NCBI GenBank assembly: GCA_036732005.1
Contig: DAINDF010000002.1
Coordinates: 186,001 to 250,000 of the forward strand
Source: UBA1926 sp036732005
GTDB taxonomy: Bacteria > Planctomycetota > Phycisphaerae > Phycisphaerales > UBA1924
DNA length: 64,000 nt
Direction of reading: 5' to 3'
The notes beneath the pieces were generated by a model, which was not told where the DNA came from, made no database searches, and worked only from the letters and a program-made list of their open reading frames with translations. The position numbers and the translations under genes were made by a program. Positions 15,199-22,732 of this stretch are shown one piece after another; position 1 is the stretch's first letter, and the number at the start of each line of letters is the position of its first letter.

Positions 15199-16334
15199 AC
15201 GCGCCCGATCGACCCTTGCGCCTGCTGATCGTGCTCCCATCATGGGTGGGTGACGCCGTCATGGCAACGCCCGCACTCGTGCGCATCCGGCAGGCCTTCC
15301 CCGGCGCCTTCATCGGCGCACTCGCGCGGCCGGGGATCGACCGCCTCCTCGAGGGGCTCGCGACCCCGGACCGGACCCCTGTCTTCGACGAGTTCCACGC
15401 GGCCCACGCCACGGGGGTGCTCGGACCCAAGCTTGTCGCCGCGAAGATCAGGCCTCGCCGATACGACACAGCGCTCCTCCTGACCGGGTCATTCTCCACC
15501 GCGCTCACCGTCCGTGTCGCGGGCGTCCCCCGCCGCATCGGGTACGACCGCGACGCACGGGGTCTCCTGCTGACCCGGCGCCTGCACCCCCCGAAACGGC
15601 CCGACCGCGGGTGGGCGGTCGTCCCCGCGGTTTCCTATTACTGGCACGCCGCCTCCGCGCTGCTTGACCCGGGCTCGCCGGACGCGTTGCCGGCCCCGCC
15701 GCTCACCGACCCGCGCCGCGTCGACACCACGCTCCCCCCCGGGGTCCAGCTGACCCTCCCCCTGACCGAGCGGGACGAGGCCGACGCCCAGCGTGTGTGC
15801 GCCAGCGCGGGCCTGGCGCGAAAGGAGCCGTTTGCCATCCTCAACCCGGGGGGCAACAACCCCGCCAAACGCTGGCCGGCCGACCGGTTCGCGGCCCTCG
15901 GGTCGTGGCTCTCGGAGACACACGGGTTCAGGGTGCTGGTCAACGGGTCCCCCGCCGAGGGGGGGGTGTGCCGCGAGATCGCCGACGGCGTGGTCGGCGG
16001 GCGGGCCGTCTGCCTCGCGGATCATGCGCACACGCTGGGCGCGCTCAAGGCTCTCTGTCGTGACGCGGCCCTGATGGTCACGAACGACACGGGGCCCCGC
16101 CACATCGCCGCGGCGATGAACACCCCCCTGGTTTCGCTGTTCGGCCCGACCGACCCGAGATGGACGACGATCCCGGTGCCGAACGGGGAGGTAGACCCGC
16201 GGGGGGAGATCATCCTGGTCGCGGACCCGTCGCTGCCGCCCGGGGAGGTCACCAACGACCACGCCGAGCGGTGTCGGGTGGACCGGATCGGGTTGGACGA
16301 GGTACGGCAGGCCGCGGCCCGGATGCTGGGGTAG
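15195..16334 (+). CDS. waaF: ADP-heptose:LPS heptosyltransferase (GT9 family)
   Basis: A 379-residue glycosyltransferase family 9 protein that adds heptose to the LPS inner core at the inner membrane. Seen: LLIVLPSWVGDAVMATPAL at the N-terminus (the GDxxxxTP donor/acceptor motif), AILNPGGNNPAKRWP, MVTNDTGPRHIAAA and LFGPTDPRWT, the diagnostic C-terminal donor-binding motifs. The ATG overlaps the gmhB stop by 4 nt, which fixes the start and indicates translational coupling. WaaF is the best fit; WaaC or another GT9 enzyme cannot be excluded from sequence alone. Confidence 0.8.
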   Translation: MNAPDRPLRLLIVLPSWVGDAVMATPALVRIRQAFPGAFIGALARPGIDRLLEGLATPDRTPVFDEFHAAHATGVLGPKLVAAKIRPRRYDTALLLTGSFSTALTVRVAGVPRRIGYDRDARGLLLTRRLHPPKRPDRGWAVVPAVSYYWHAASALLDPGSPDALPAPPLTDPRRVDTTLPPGVQLTLPLTERDEADAQRVCASAGLARKEPFAILNPGGNNPAKRWPADRFAALGSWLSETHGFRVLVNGSPAEGGVCREIADGVVGGRAVCLADHAHTLGALKALCRDAALMVTNDTGPRHIAAAMNTPLVSLFGPTDPRWTTIPVPNGEVDPRGEIILVADPSLPPGEVTNDHAERCRVDRIGLDEVRQAAARMLG

Positions 16335-16437
16335 CGTCCCCGATCGCCGCGGGCCCGCTCACCGGAAGGAGGGGCGCTGCTCCGGCGGGGTTCACCGGCG
16401 GGGCCGGGCCGCTCGGGATCGGTCGGATTGGCGGGGC

Positions 16438-16728
16438 TTATGCGGCCTCGGCGAGGTCCCCTGTGTCCGCGGCGTGCCAGTCGCCGGCGAACCAGCGGCG
16501 GTTGGGGAAGCGCTCGTTGAGCATTTCGAGGACGCCGAGGTCGACGGGGATCGGGGGGTGTTCGATGACCCCGATGGGGTCGGCGGCGCCGAGCCAGCCC
16601 ATCGCGAGGGCCTCGTGCTCGAGACCCGGCGCAGGCCAGTGCGGGCGGAGTTCCCCGGAACGGGTGAGCCACCAGCGCATCCCGATCGGGCGCCGTCCGT
16701 GCGTCCATCTCTCAAGCATCTGGGGCAT
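16438..16728 (-). CDS. Small hypothetical protein
   Basis: A 96-residue protein, Trp- and Pro-rich (MRWWLTRSG, LRPHWPAPGLEHEAL, GVIEHPPIPVDLGVL, NERFPNRRWFAGDW). No family is recognised. The start at the MPQMLERW methionine is set by GGAG 7 nt upstream; the open frame extends to 16812 without better signals. It converges on waaF. Amino-acid composition looks like a real protein rather than a GC shadow. Confidence 0.5.
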   Translation of the reverse strand: MPQMLERWTHGRRPIGMRWWLTRSGELRPHWPAPGLEHEALAMGWLGAADPIGVIEHPPIPVDLGVLEMLNERFPNRRWFAGDWHAADTGDLAEAA

Positions 16729-17004
16729 CGGTCGTCTCCAGGTCTCCACCACGGCCGAAGCGGCCCGGCTGGGAGGGTCATCGGGTGCGGCGATCGGTGG
16801 CATGACGCGCACGCCCGATCACCTCGACTGCGCGGCCCGCGCCGTCGCGCGGACCGCTCCGATCGTCGCAGGCGTCCCGGACGGCACAGACGGACCCCGG
16901 CGCGGGCCTTGGGCGGGGCAAGTTCGCGGCGGCCTTGATCGGGGGCGTCGGGGCACTACGATTGCTCCCACGGCTCGGGGGCCCTCCCGCGCCGCTGACA
17001 ACCT

Positions 17005-17079
17005 GGGGGCTTAGCTCAGTTTTGGTAGAGCGCATCCATGGCATGGATGAGGTCAGGGGTTCGAGTCCCCTAGCCTCCA
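17005..17079 (+). tRNA. tRNA-Ala (anticodon GGC)
   Basis: A 75-nt cloverleaf: acceptor GGGGGCT pairing with AGCCTCC (one G-U), D-arm GCTC...GAGC, anticodon stem CATCC/GGATG with loop ATGGCAT (anticodon GGC), 5-nt variable loop and T-arm AGGGG-TTCGAGT-CCCCT. The discriminator is A and CCA is not encoded. It decodes GCC, one of the most used codons in this GC-rich genome. Confidence 0.95.
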
Positions 17080-17086
17080 CTTGAAG

Positions 17087-17117
17087 AACCCCGCGAGCGA
17101 TCGCGGGGTTTGTCTTT
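17087..17117 (+). terminator. Terminator of the tRNA-Ala gene
   Basis: A perfect 10-bp stem, AACCCCGCGA (17087-17096) with TCGCGGGGTT (17101-17110), has a 4-nt loop and is followed by TGTCTTTT. It begins 8 nt after the tRNA. Confidence 0.9.
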
Positions 17118-17150
17118 TCTCGGGATCGTCATTCCGCGCTCGGGGCGGGG

Positions 17151-18512
17151 TCAGGCCCCCCGGATCACCGGGGCGGGCTTGTAGCGTCCGTCGAGCACGG
17201 CGGACGAATCGGCCTTCATCCAGTTCTCCAGGATGGACGCGTAGACGGTCCGGAAATCCACGGTGAATTTCAGGTCCCCCCCGTCCAGGTCCTGCATGGA
17301 GGGGTGGGGGTTCATGACGCCCGCGTTGACCATCGGCCCGAAGAGGAACATCGGGGCGGCGGTGCCGTGGTCGGTGCCTCCGCTGGCGTTCTGGGCGACG
17401 CGCCGCCCGAACTCACTGAAGGACATGGTGAGGACGCGGGAGGCGTTGCCCTGCCGATCGAGGTCGGCGTAGAACGCCCGCATCGCCGAGCCGAACTGTC
17501 TGAGGAGGTTGGCGTGGCGTCCGTTGGCGCCGCCCTGGCCGGCGTGGGTGTCGAACCCGCCGTGGGTGGCGTAGTAGACGCGGGTTTTCATGCCGGCGCG
17601 GATCATCTTGGCGATCATGCTCAGTTGCTGGGCGAGCCCGGATTGGGGGTAGTCGACCAGGGAACGGGCGGCGACGGCTTTCCGGATCTGGTCGCTCGAG
17701 ATCTGGGCGTCGAGCGTCGTGCGCATCAGGAAGGCCGCGTTGGACCCGTGGTCGGCGTCCGGGTCGGGCTCGCGGCGGACGAGTTGCTCGTAGGGCTCGA
17801 CAAGCGAGCCGTGGATCTGCTCGCCGGTCCAGCGGAAGAGGTCGGGGGTCTCGAAGGCGACGGGCTTGGTGGCCCGCCCCTGGAGGGCGAGGGGGGCCTC
17901 GCGGCCGATGGAGATGGGGGGGTAGACCGTGGCCTGGCCCGCGGTCTGCTGGGCCGTTCGGGCGCCGGGTTGCTTCGGCGCCGAGCCGGACTCACCGCTG
18001 CCGAAGCCGCAGCACTCGCTGTCGTAGTAGCGTCCGAGCCAGCCGTCGCCGGTGCCGGTGGTGTCGGCGGTGTGCCAGATGTCCATGGACTTGAAGTGGG
18101 AGCGGTTCGGGTTGGGGTATCCGACGCCCTGGACGAGGGACATGAGCCCTTCGTCGTAGAGGCTCTTGAGGCCGTCGAGGGCGGGGTGGAGGGCGATGTC
18201 GGCGTGCCGGCGGTCGAGCCCGAGTGCCTGCTCGGCGGTGATCCGGATGGCGGGGCGGAGCCGGTGGTAGGCGTCGTGGCCGACGGGGGCGACGGTGTTG
18301 AGCCCATCGTTTCCGCCGCCGAGTTGGACGACGACGAGGATGCGGTCGTCGGGCACGCCCGGGATCGACCCGAGCGCGGGGTCCGGGATGGCGAAGGCGG
18401 AGCGTTGCAGGAAGGCGGGCATCGCGATCGCGGCGGAGGCCATGACGAGCCCGTTTCCGAGCAGTTCGCGGCGTGTCCAGGCGCGAGCGTTGGCGGAGTC
18501 GTTGTGGTGCAT
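17151..18512 (-). CDS. DUF1501 family protein with Tat signal
   Basis: A 453-residue protein with a twin-arginine leader (WTRRELLGNG then a hydrophobic stretch ending AFA). DUF1501 features: ILVVVQLGGGNDGLNTVAP, the HPALDGLKSLYDEGLMSLVQGVG block, NRSHFKSMDIWHTAD, YYATHGGFDTHAGQ, MSFSEFGRRVAQNASGGTDHGTAAPMF. The family belongs to the alkaline-phosphatase/sulfatase-like fold and is abundant in planctomycetes; its substrate is unknown. It lies 78 nt downstream of a DUF1800 gene, the standard pairing, and both are probably exported partners. A GGAG lies 8 nt before the ATG. Confidence 0.9.
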   Translation of the reverse strand: MHHNDSANARAWTRRELLGNGLVMASAAIAMPAFLQRSAFAIPDPALGSIPGVPDDRILVVVQLGGGNDGLNTVAPVGHDAYHRLRPAIRITAEQALGLDRRHADIALHPALDGLKSLYDEGLMSLVQGVGYPNPNRSHFKSMDIWHTADTTGTGDGWLGRYYDSECCGFGSGESGSAPKQPGARTAQQTAGQATVYPPISIGREAPLALQGRATKPVAFETPDLFRWTGEQIHGSLVEPYEQLVRREPDPDADHGSNAAFLMRTTLDAQISSDQIRKAVAARSLVDYPQSGLAQQLSMIAKMIRAGMKTRVYYATHGGFDTHAGQGGANGRHANLLRQFGSAMRAFYADLDRQGNASRVLTMSFSEFGRRVAQNASGGTDHGTAAPMFLFGPMVNAGVMNPHPSMQDLDGGDLKFTVDFRTVYASILENWMKADSSAVLDGRYKPAPVIRGA

Positions 18513-18590
18513 GGGAGGGCTCCGGGGTGCAGAGGGCCGGATGATCTGATTCGGTCGATTCGATGTTGTCCCTGACAGTCCGGCGCGGGG

Positions 18591-20117
18591 TCAGCAGAGC
18601 TGGTACTCGGGCATGGCGGCCACCAGCAGCAGCATACCGGTGACGACATCGGGGGTGATGGTGTTTCCGTGCTCGGCGGCGAACGCGGTGAGCACGGCGT
18701 GGGCCTGATCGTGGGGAACTCCCAGCGTGAACCGGAGGAGGTAGTCGACGACCCGCTCGGGGTCGCGTGCGGCGGCGGGGTCGGCGCTGGCGAGCGGTTC
18801 GAGGAGGGGTGCGGGGTCGTAGCGTTCCTCGCGGGCGGAGGAATCGGAGCCGACGGGGAGGCGGCCGGTGAGCAGGAAGTTCATGAGGTTCTGGCGGACG
18901 AAGATGGTGGAGGTGTTGACCCAGGAGCGGCCGCCGTCCCAGCCCTTGACACTCGGGGGATAGAACAGGCTCTGGCCCATGAGGTCCATCGCCTGGAGGA
19001 GAACGCCGAGATCGCGGACCGGGGTGTTCAGCGAGCGGACGGCGCCGACGACGAGTTCGGCGGGGCTCTTGATGCGGTTGGCGACGACGGCGGGGTGATA
19101 GAAGTGCCGGCTGAGGAAGAGGCGGCGGAGCACGGGGCGGACCTGGTAGTTCGATTCACGCAGGGCGGAGGCGAGGCGGGCGATGACCCGGCGGGTTGGG
19201 GCGAGTTCGTCCTGGCCCAGGGCGTTGACATGGAGGGCGAAGTAGTCGTACAGGCGGGTCGCGATGTACTCGGCGCAGGCGGGCTGGCGGAGGATGGCGG
19301 CGACGAAGCCCTCGCCGTCGAGGCTGCCGCGGGCGCCGAGGATCTGCTTGCTTCCCTTGTCGTGGTTGTCCTCGTTGAAGTAAAAGGCGTCGTCTCGGAA
19401 GGTGTACCCGGTGAGGGCGCGGGCGCCCTCCTTGATGTCCTTCTCGGTGTAGTTGCCGACGCCGAGGCTGAAGAGTTCCATCAGTTCGCGGGCGAGGTTC
19501 TCGTTCGGCTGCCCGACGCGTGAGTCGTTGTTGTCGAGGTAGGCGATCATCGCGGGGTCGCGGATGATCGAGCCGAGCAGGGACGCGTAGGACCCGAGCG
19601 CGTGGCCCCGGAAGAGCGCGTTCTGCATGTACATGTGGTAGGAGTTCTCGATGGTGCGGTAGGAGGTCGCGAAGAGCCCGTGCCAGAAGAGGGTCATCTT
19701 CTCCTCGAGGGGCCTGGGCGTCTCGATCATGCGGGCGAGCCACCAGCGCTGCATGTCGCCGGCCTGCTGGCGGTCTCGGCGTTGGCGTTGCTGCTCCTCG
19801 AGGCGGAGGCGGGCGAGCGTGTCCTCGTCCTGCTGCCGCCTGGCGAGCCGGGCGGCGAGGTCCTCCTCGGGCGTGGGGGGGCGCATGATGTCGGGGTCGA
19901 ACCGGTCGGGCGACGCGGGCTCGAAGGGGATCGCGTCGACATCGAGGAGATGATCGACGGCCTTCTCCGGCCCCCACGCGGCGAGGGTCTCGATCTGGCG
20001 GGGCGTGCCCCCGAAGCCGGCACGCCACAGCAGATGGCGGGCCTGGTCGTACCCGAAGTCGCGGTCCGGGAGCCGGTCCAGATCAGCGGGGAGCGGTTCA
20101 CGGCGTCGGTCCGGCAT
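18591..20117 (-). CDS. DUF1800 family protein
   Basis: A 508-residue protein of the DUF1800 family: HLLWRAGFGGTPRQIETLAAWG near the N-terminus, MTLFWHGLFATSY, a helical core with NENLARELMELFSLGVGNYTE, ARALTGYTFRDDAFYFN, FVAAILRQPACAEYIATRLYDYF, and the C-terminal SPAELVVGAVRSL and VKGWDGGRSWVNTSTIFVRQN. There is no clear signal peptide. Function is unknown; it is co-transcribed with the DUF1501 gene downstream. GGAGG lies 5-6 nt before the start. Confidence 0.9.
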   Translation of the reverse strand: MPDRRREPLPADLDRLPDRDFGYDQARHLLWRAGFGGTPRQIETLAAWGPEKAVDHLLDVDAIPFEPASPDRFDPDIMRPPTPEEDLAARLARRQQDEDTLARLRLEEQQRQRRDRQQAGDMQRWWLARMIETPRPLEEKMTLFWHGLFATSYRTIENSYHMYMQNALFRGHALGSYASLLGSIIRDPAMIAYLDNNDSRVGQPNENLARELMELFSLGVGNYTEKDIKEGARALTGYTFRDDAFYFNEDNHDKGSKQILGARGSLDGEGFVAAILRQPACAEYIATRLYDYFALHVNALGQDELAPTRRVIARLASALRESNYQVRPVLRRLFLSRHFYHPAVVANRIKSPAELVVGAVRSLNTPVRDLGVLLQAMDLMGQSLFYPPSVKGWDGGRSWVNTSTIFVRQNLMNFLLTGRLPVGSDSSAREERYDPAPLLEPLASADPAAARDPERVVDYLLRFTLGVPHDQAHAVLTAFAAEHGNTITPDVVTGMLLLVAAMPEYQLC

Positions 20118-20291
20118 GGTGACCTCCGGGCGGAACAGGGGCCGGTGCCGCGCGTGCGGCGACGGGGGCCGAACGCGGGGGAGGCGGGGGTATTGCGTCC
20201 GGCGGCCGGCGCAGTATGACCGAAAACCCGCGGGGCAAGGCGTCCCGCGCGGGATTGCTGGGAGATTGCCGGGGGCGGTTGCGGGTCGGCG

Positions 20292-21713
20292 TCAGGCGTG
20301 GGCGGGCGTGGGCGTCCCGGCGAGACGGGTGGCGTGGGCCTTCTGGGCGAGTTTGCGGGTGCGTTTCGACCAGTAGACGCCGACGGCGACGAGGGCGAGC
20401 AGGGTCGCGCCGAGGGTCTGGTGTGCGGTGGTGACGATCGCCTCGAGGACATCGATGCCGTGGGCGGTCGCGAGTTCCCCGGCGGTCGGGACGGGGCGGG
20501 CCCCTCCGGACATTCCGACCTGCCAGAGCGCGAGGAACCCCAGGACGAACTGGGCGAAGACGGTCACGGTGAGCAGGAGCCCGGTCCTTCGCATGACCCG
20601 GCCCACGGGGGATTCGGTGGAGGCGGTGCGGAGCGTGGCGGCGGCGATGACGACGAGCGAGACGACGACGATCGAGAATCCGGCGTGCGTCCACAGAGCG
20701 TGGGACCCGTTCTCGCTGTGGCGGGCGAGGGCGCCGAAGGTGAGCTGGATCAGCAGAGCCCAGGCGGAGAAGTGGGTCAGGCGTTCGGCCCGGCGAGCGG
20801 CGAGGGCGGTGCGGTCATCGAACTCGGTGGGCGGGTCGCGGTCGAGCGGGGAGAGTTTGCAGGCGGTGACGACGGCGAAGGCGAGGACCATCTGGGCGAA
20901 AACGCCGTGGACGGCGGCGAGCCCGCTGAGCGAGGCGCCGACGCGGATCGCCCCGAAGATCCCCTGGAGGATGACCAGGACGAGCAGGACGGCTGAGAAG
21001 ATGCGCGGCGCGAGGCGCTTCTCGCGGAGCAGGGCGAAGATGAGCATGGCGATGGCGCACAATCCGACGAGCGTGCCGAAGAGGCGGTGGGTGTGTTCGA
21101 GGAAGATGCGCGGCTCGGCCATGATGCTCATGGGGAGCAGGGCGGAGAAGGCCCCGTAGCTGGTGACGCCGTCGGGCACCGCCATGCCGCTCTCGGTGCC
21201 CGTGACGGCGCCGCCGACAATGAGGAGGGGGAAGAACGAGAGCACGACGATGACGGCGAATCGCCCGAGCCAGGGGCCGTGATCGAGCGGCGGTCGGGGC
21301 ACGCGGAGGGCGCGCCCGGCGGCGCCGGCGAGGGCGCCCGCGGCGGCGAGCAGGGCGAGATAGCCCAGGACGATGGTGGGGGCCTCGTCGCGGAACCGGT
21401 TGGCGGCCTCGTTCATCTGGGCGGTGTTCTCGGCCTGCACGGTGAGGACCGAGCCGAGGATGAGCAGGTTGAGCAGCGCGGCGAGCAGGCCGCCGAGCAG
21501 GCCGGTGCGCAGGGGCGTCGCCGAGGCGCGGGCGCCCGCGATCAACCCGAGGACCATTGTGATGCAGAGCAGGGTGTAGGCGAGGGCCCTGGGGGCGGCG
21601 GCTCCCGGGAGGTGGGTGGCCCACCAGACGATCCACATCGCCAGGGTGGTACCGAACCCGGCGCAGAGTGCGGGGCCGATGGCGGGGTGCTTTGCGGATG
21701 TTTCAGTCATCAT
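20292..21713 (-). CDS. ctaA: Heme A synthase (COX15/CtaA family)
   Basis: Integral membrane enzyme that oxidises the heme O methyl group to the formyl of heme A, needed by the caa3 oxidase encoded across the divergent intergenic region. It has 473 residues and about 11 predicted membrane segments, with two CtaA-like halves. Signatures: LLIVGGAVTGTESGMAVPDG, EHTHRLFGTLVGL, LSGLAAVHGVFAQM in the first half; HTHAGF-like LWTHAGFSIVV and TTAHQTLGATLLAL in the second. No heme O synthase (ctaB) is seen in the window. The MM start lacks a clear Shine-Dalgarno; either Met is possible. Confidence 0.85.
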   Translation of the reverse strand: MMTETSAKHPAIGPALCAGFGTTLAMWIVWWATHLPGAAAPRALAYTLLCITMVLGLIAGARASATPLRTGLLGGLLAALLNLLILGSVLTVQAENTAQMNEAANRFRDEAPTIVLGYLALLAAAGALAGAAGRALRVPRPPLDHGPWLGRFAVIVVLSFFPLLIVGGAVTGTESGMAVPDGVTSYGAFSALLPMSIMAEPRIFLEHTHRLFGTLVGLCAIAMLIFALLREKRLAPRIFSAVLLVLVILQGIFGAIRVGASLSGLAAVHGVFAQMVLAFAVVTACKLSPLDRDPPTEFDDRTALAARRAERLTHFSAWALLIQLTFGALARHSENGSHALWTHAGFSIVVVSLVVIAAATLRTASTESPVGRVMRRTGLLLTVTVFAQFVLGFLALWQVGMSGGARPVPTAGELATAHGIDVLEAIVTTAHQTLGATLLALVAVGVYWSKRTRKLAQKAHATRLAGTPTPAHA

Positions 21714-22011
21714 TGTGCTGTGGCGTGGTGTTTCCTGCGAGGCAGGACTTGTGTTTGCTGAGACTCGGTCTCAACTGCAATCATTGGGCCAGATTGGGGG
21801 CAAATCCTCGGGCGAGGCGGAGAATTTTCTGTTGGGCAGCAACACGGACCGAAAATGTTTGTGTACGCTACGCCACCCATGGGCGGTCGCGATCGGCCGC
21901 ACTCCGGGGATCCATCGATCGACCCGCACATGATCGGCCGTCCGCGTGGCACGGCTCGTGATGTCAGGCGAGAGCCCGCGGGGGCTTCGGGTCGCACAGG
22001 AGGGGCACCGC
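21714..22011. promoter_or_regulatory. Divergent intergenic region between ctaA and the ACIII/caa3 operon
   Basis: No gene is seen in these roughly 300 bases, which are more A/T-rich than their surroundings. They contain a perfect inverted repeat, TGAGAC-tcg-GTCTCA (21759-21773), and a second one, CCTGC-gag-GCAGG (21734-21746), close to the ctaA start. A TACGCT box at 21864-21869 could be a -10 for the rightward operon, without a clear -35. This is the natural place for shared control of heme A synthesis and the oxidase genes. Confidence 0.4.
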
Positions 22012-22704
22012 GTGGGCGGCTTGTTTCCGAAGTGGATGAACGCGATTCCGACGCTCGGGGCGCTCGCGGGGGCGGGCGGGCTGGTGAGCGTGGTGGTGGG
22101 TGGGTGGTATTGGTTGACGCCGGATTTCTGGGAGGTCGGGTACATGCCCGAGCAGCCCGGGAGCGGGTTCAACCACCAGATCCACGCGGGCAAGCTCGGG
22201 CTTGATTGCCGGTATTGCCACACGCATGTGGAGGAGAGCTCGTTCGCGAATGTGCCGAGCGTCTCGACCTGCATCGGGTGCCACAGCGAGGGGAAGCTGG
22301 ACAGCCTGGTTGACCCCAAGAAGGTGGAGTTCGTCCGCGCGGCGTACGCGGAGGACTCCTCGATCGAGTGGCGGAAGATCCATGTCGTCCCGGACTACGC
22401 CCACTTCCCGCACCATGTGCATGTGGCGGCTGGGGTGAGCTGCTTCTCGTGCCACGGGCAGATCCGCGGGATGCCGGTGGTGTTCCAGGCCGAGAGCCTG
22501 GCGATGGGGTGGTGCCTGGACTGTCACCGCAACCCGGAGCAGAACCTGGTGCCCCCCGAGAAGGTGACCGACTTGATCTGGGTCGAGCAGGAGTGGTTCT
22601 CGAAGCCTGTGGAGGAGCGGGCCCACCAGGGGCTGACCCCTTCACAACTGGTCGAGAGCCTCGAGCGCAACCCGCCGCAGCACTGCGCCGCCTGCCATTA
22701 CTGA
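22012..22704 (+). CDS. actA: ACIII subunit A, membrane-anchored pentaheme cytochrome c
   Basis: First subunit of the alternative complex III (quinol:cytochrome c oxidoreductase). It has 230 residues, an N-terminal membrane anchor (about 12-37), then five CxxCH heme sites: CRYCH, CIGCH, CFSCH, CLDCH and CAACH, the last at the very C-terminus. The spacing and the segment HFPHHVHVAAGVSCFSC fit ActA. GTG is chosen as start because AGGAGG lies 8 nt upstream; the open frame to 21946 has no such site. It is followed after 28 nt by actB, in the usual act order. Confidence 0.9.
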   Translation: MGGLFPKWMNAIPTLGALAGAGGLVSVVVGGWYWLTPDFWEVGYMPEQPGSGFNHQIHAGKLGLDCRYCHTHVEESSFANVPSVSTCIGCHSEGKLDSLVDPKKVEFVRAAYAEDSSIEWRKIHVVPDYAHFPHHVHVAAGVSCFSCHGQIRGMPVVFQAESLAMGWCLDCHRNPEQNLVPPEKVTDLIWVEQEWFSKPVEERAHQGLTPSQLVESLERNPPQHCAACHY

Positions 22705-22732
22705 TCCTGTCCTGCCGAGGAAAGCAAAGACG

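Noticed and set aside
17005..17079. tRNA-Ala as an integration (att) site
   Set aside because: No integrase gene and no direct repeat of the tRNA 3' end was noticed nearby; flanking genes are core-like.
16778..17080. 100-residue minus-strand open frame over the tRNA
   Set aside because: It overlaps the whole tRNA-Ala and has no ribosome-binding site or protein-like composition.
17304..18575. 423-residue open frame opposite DUF1501
   Set aside because: Val/Gly/Asp/Glu-rich shadow of the DUF1501 gene with no motifs.
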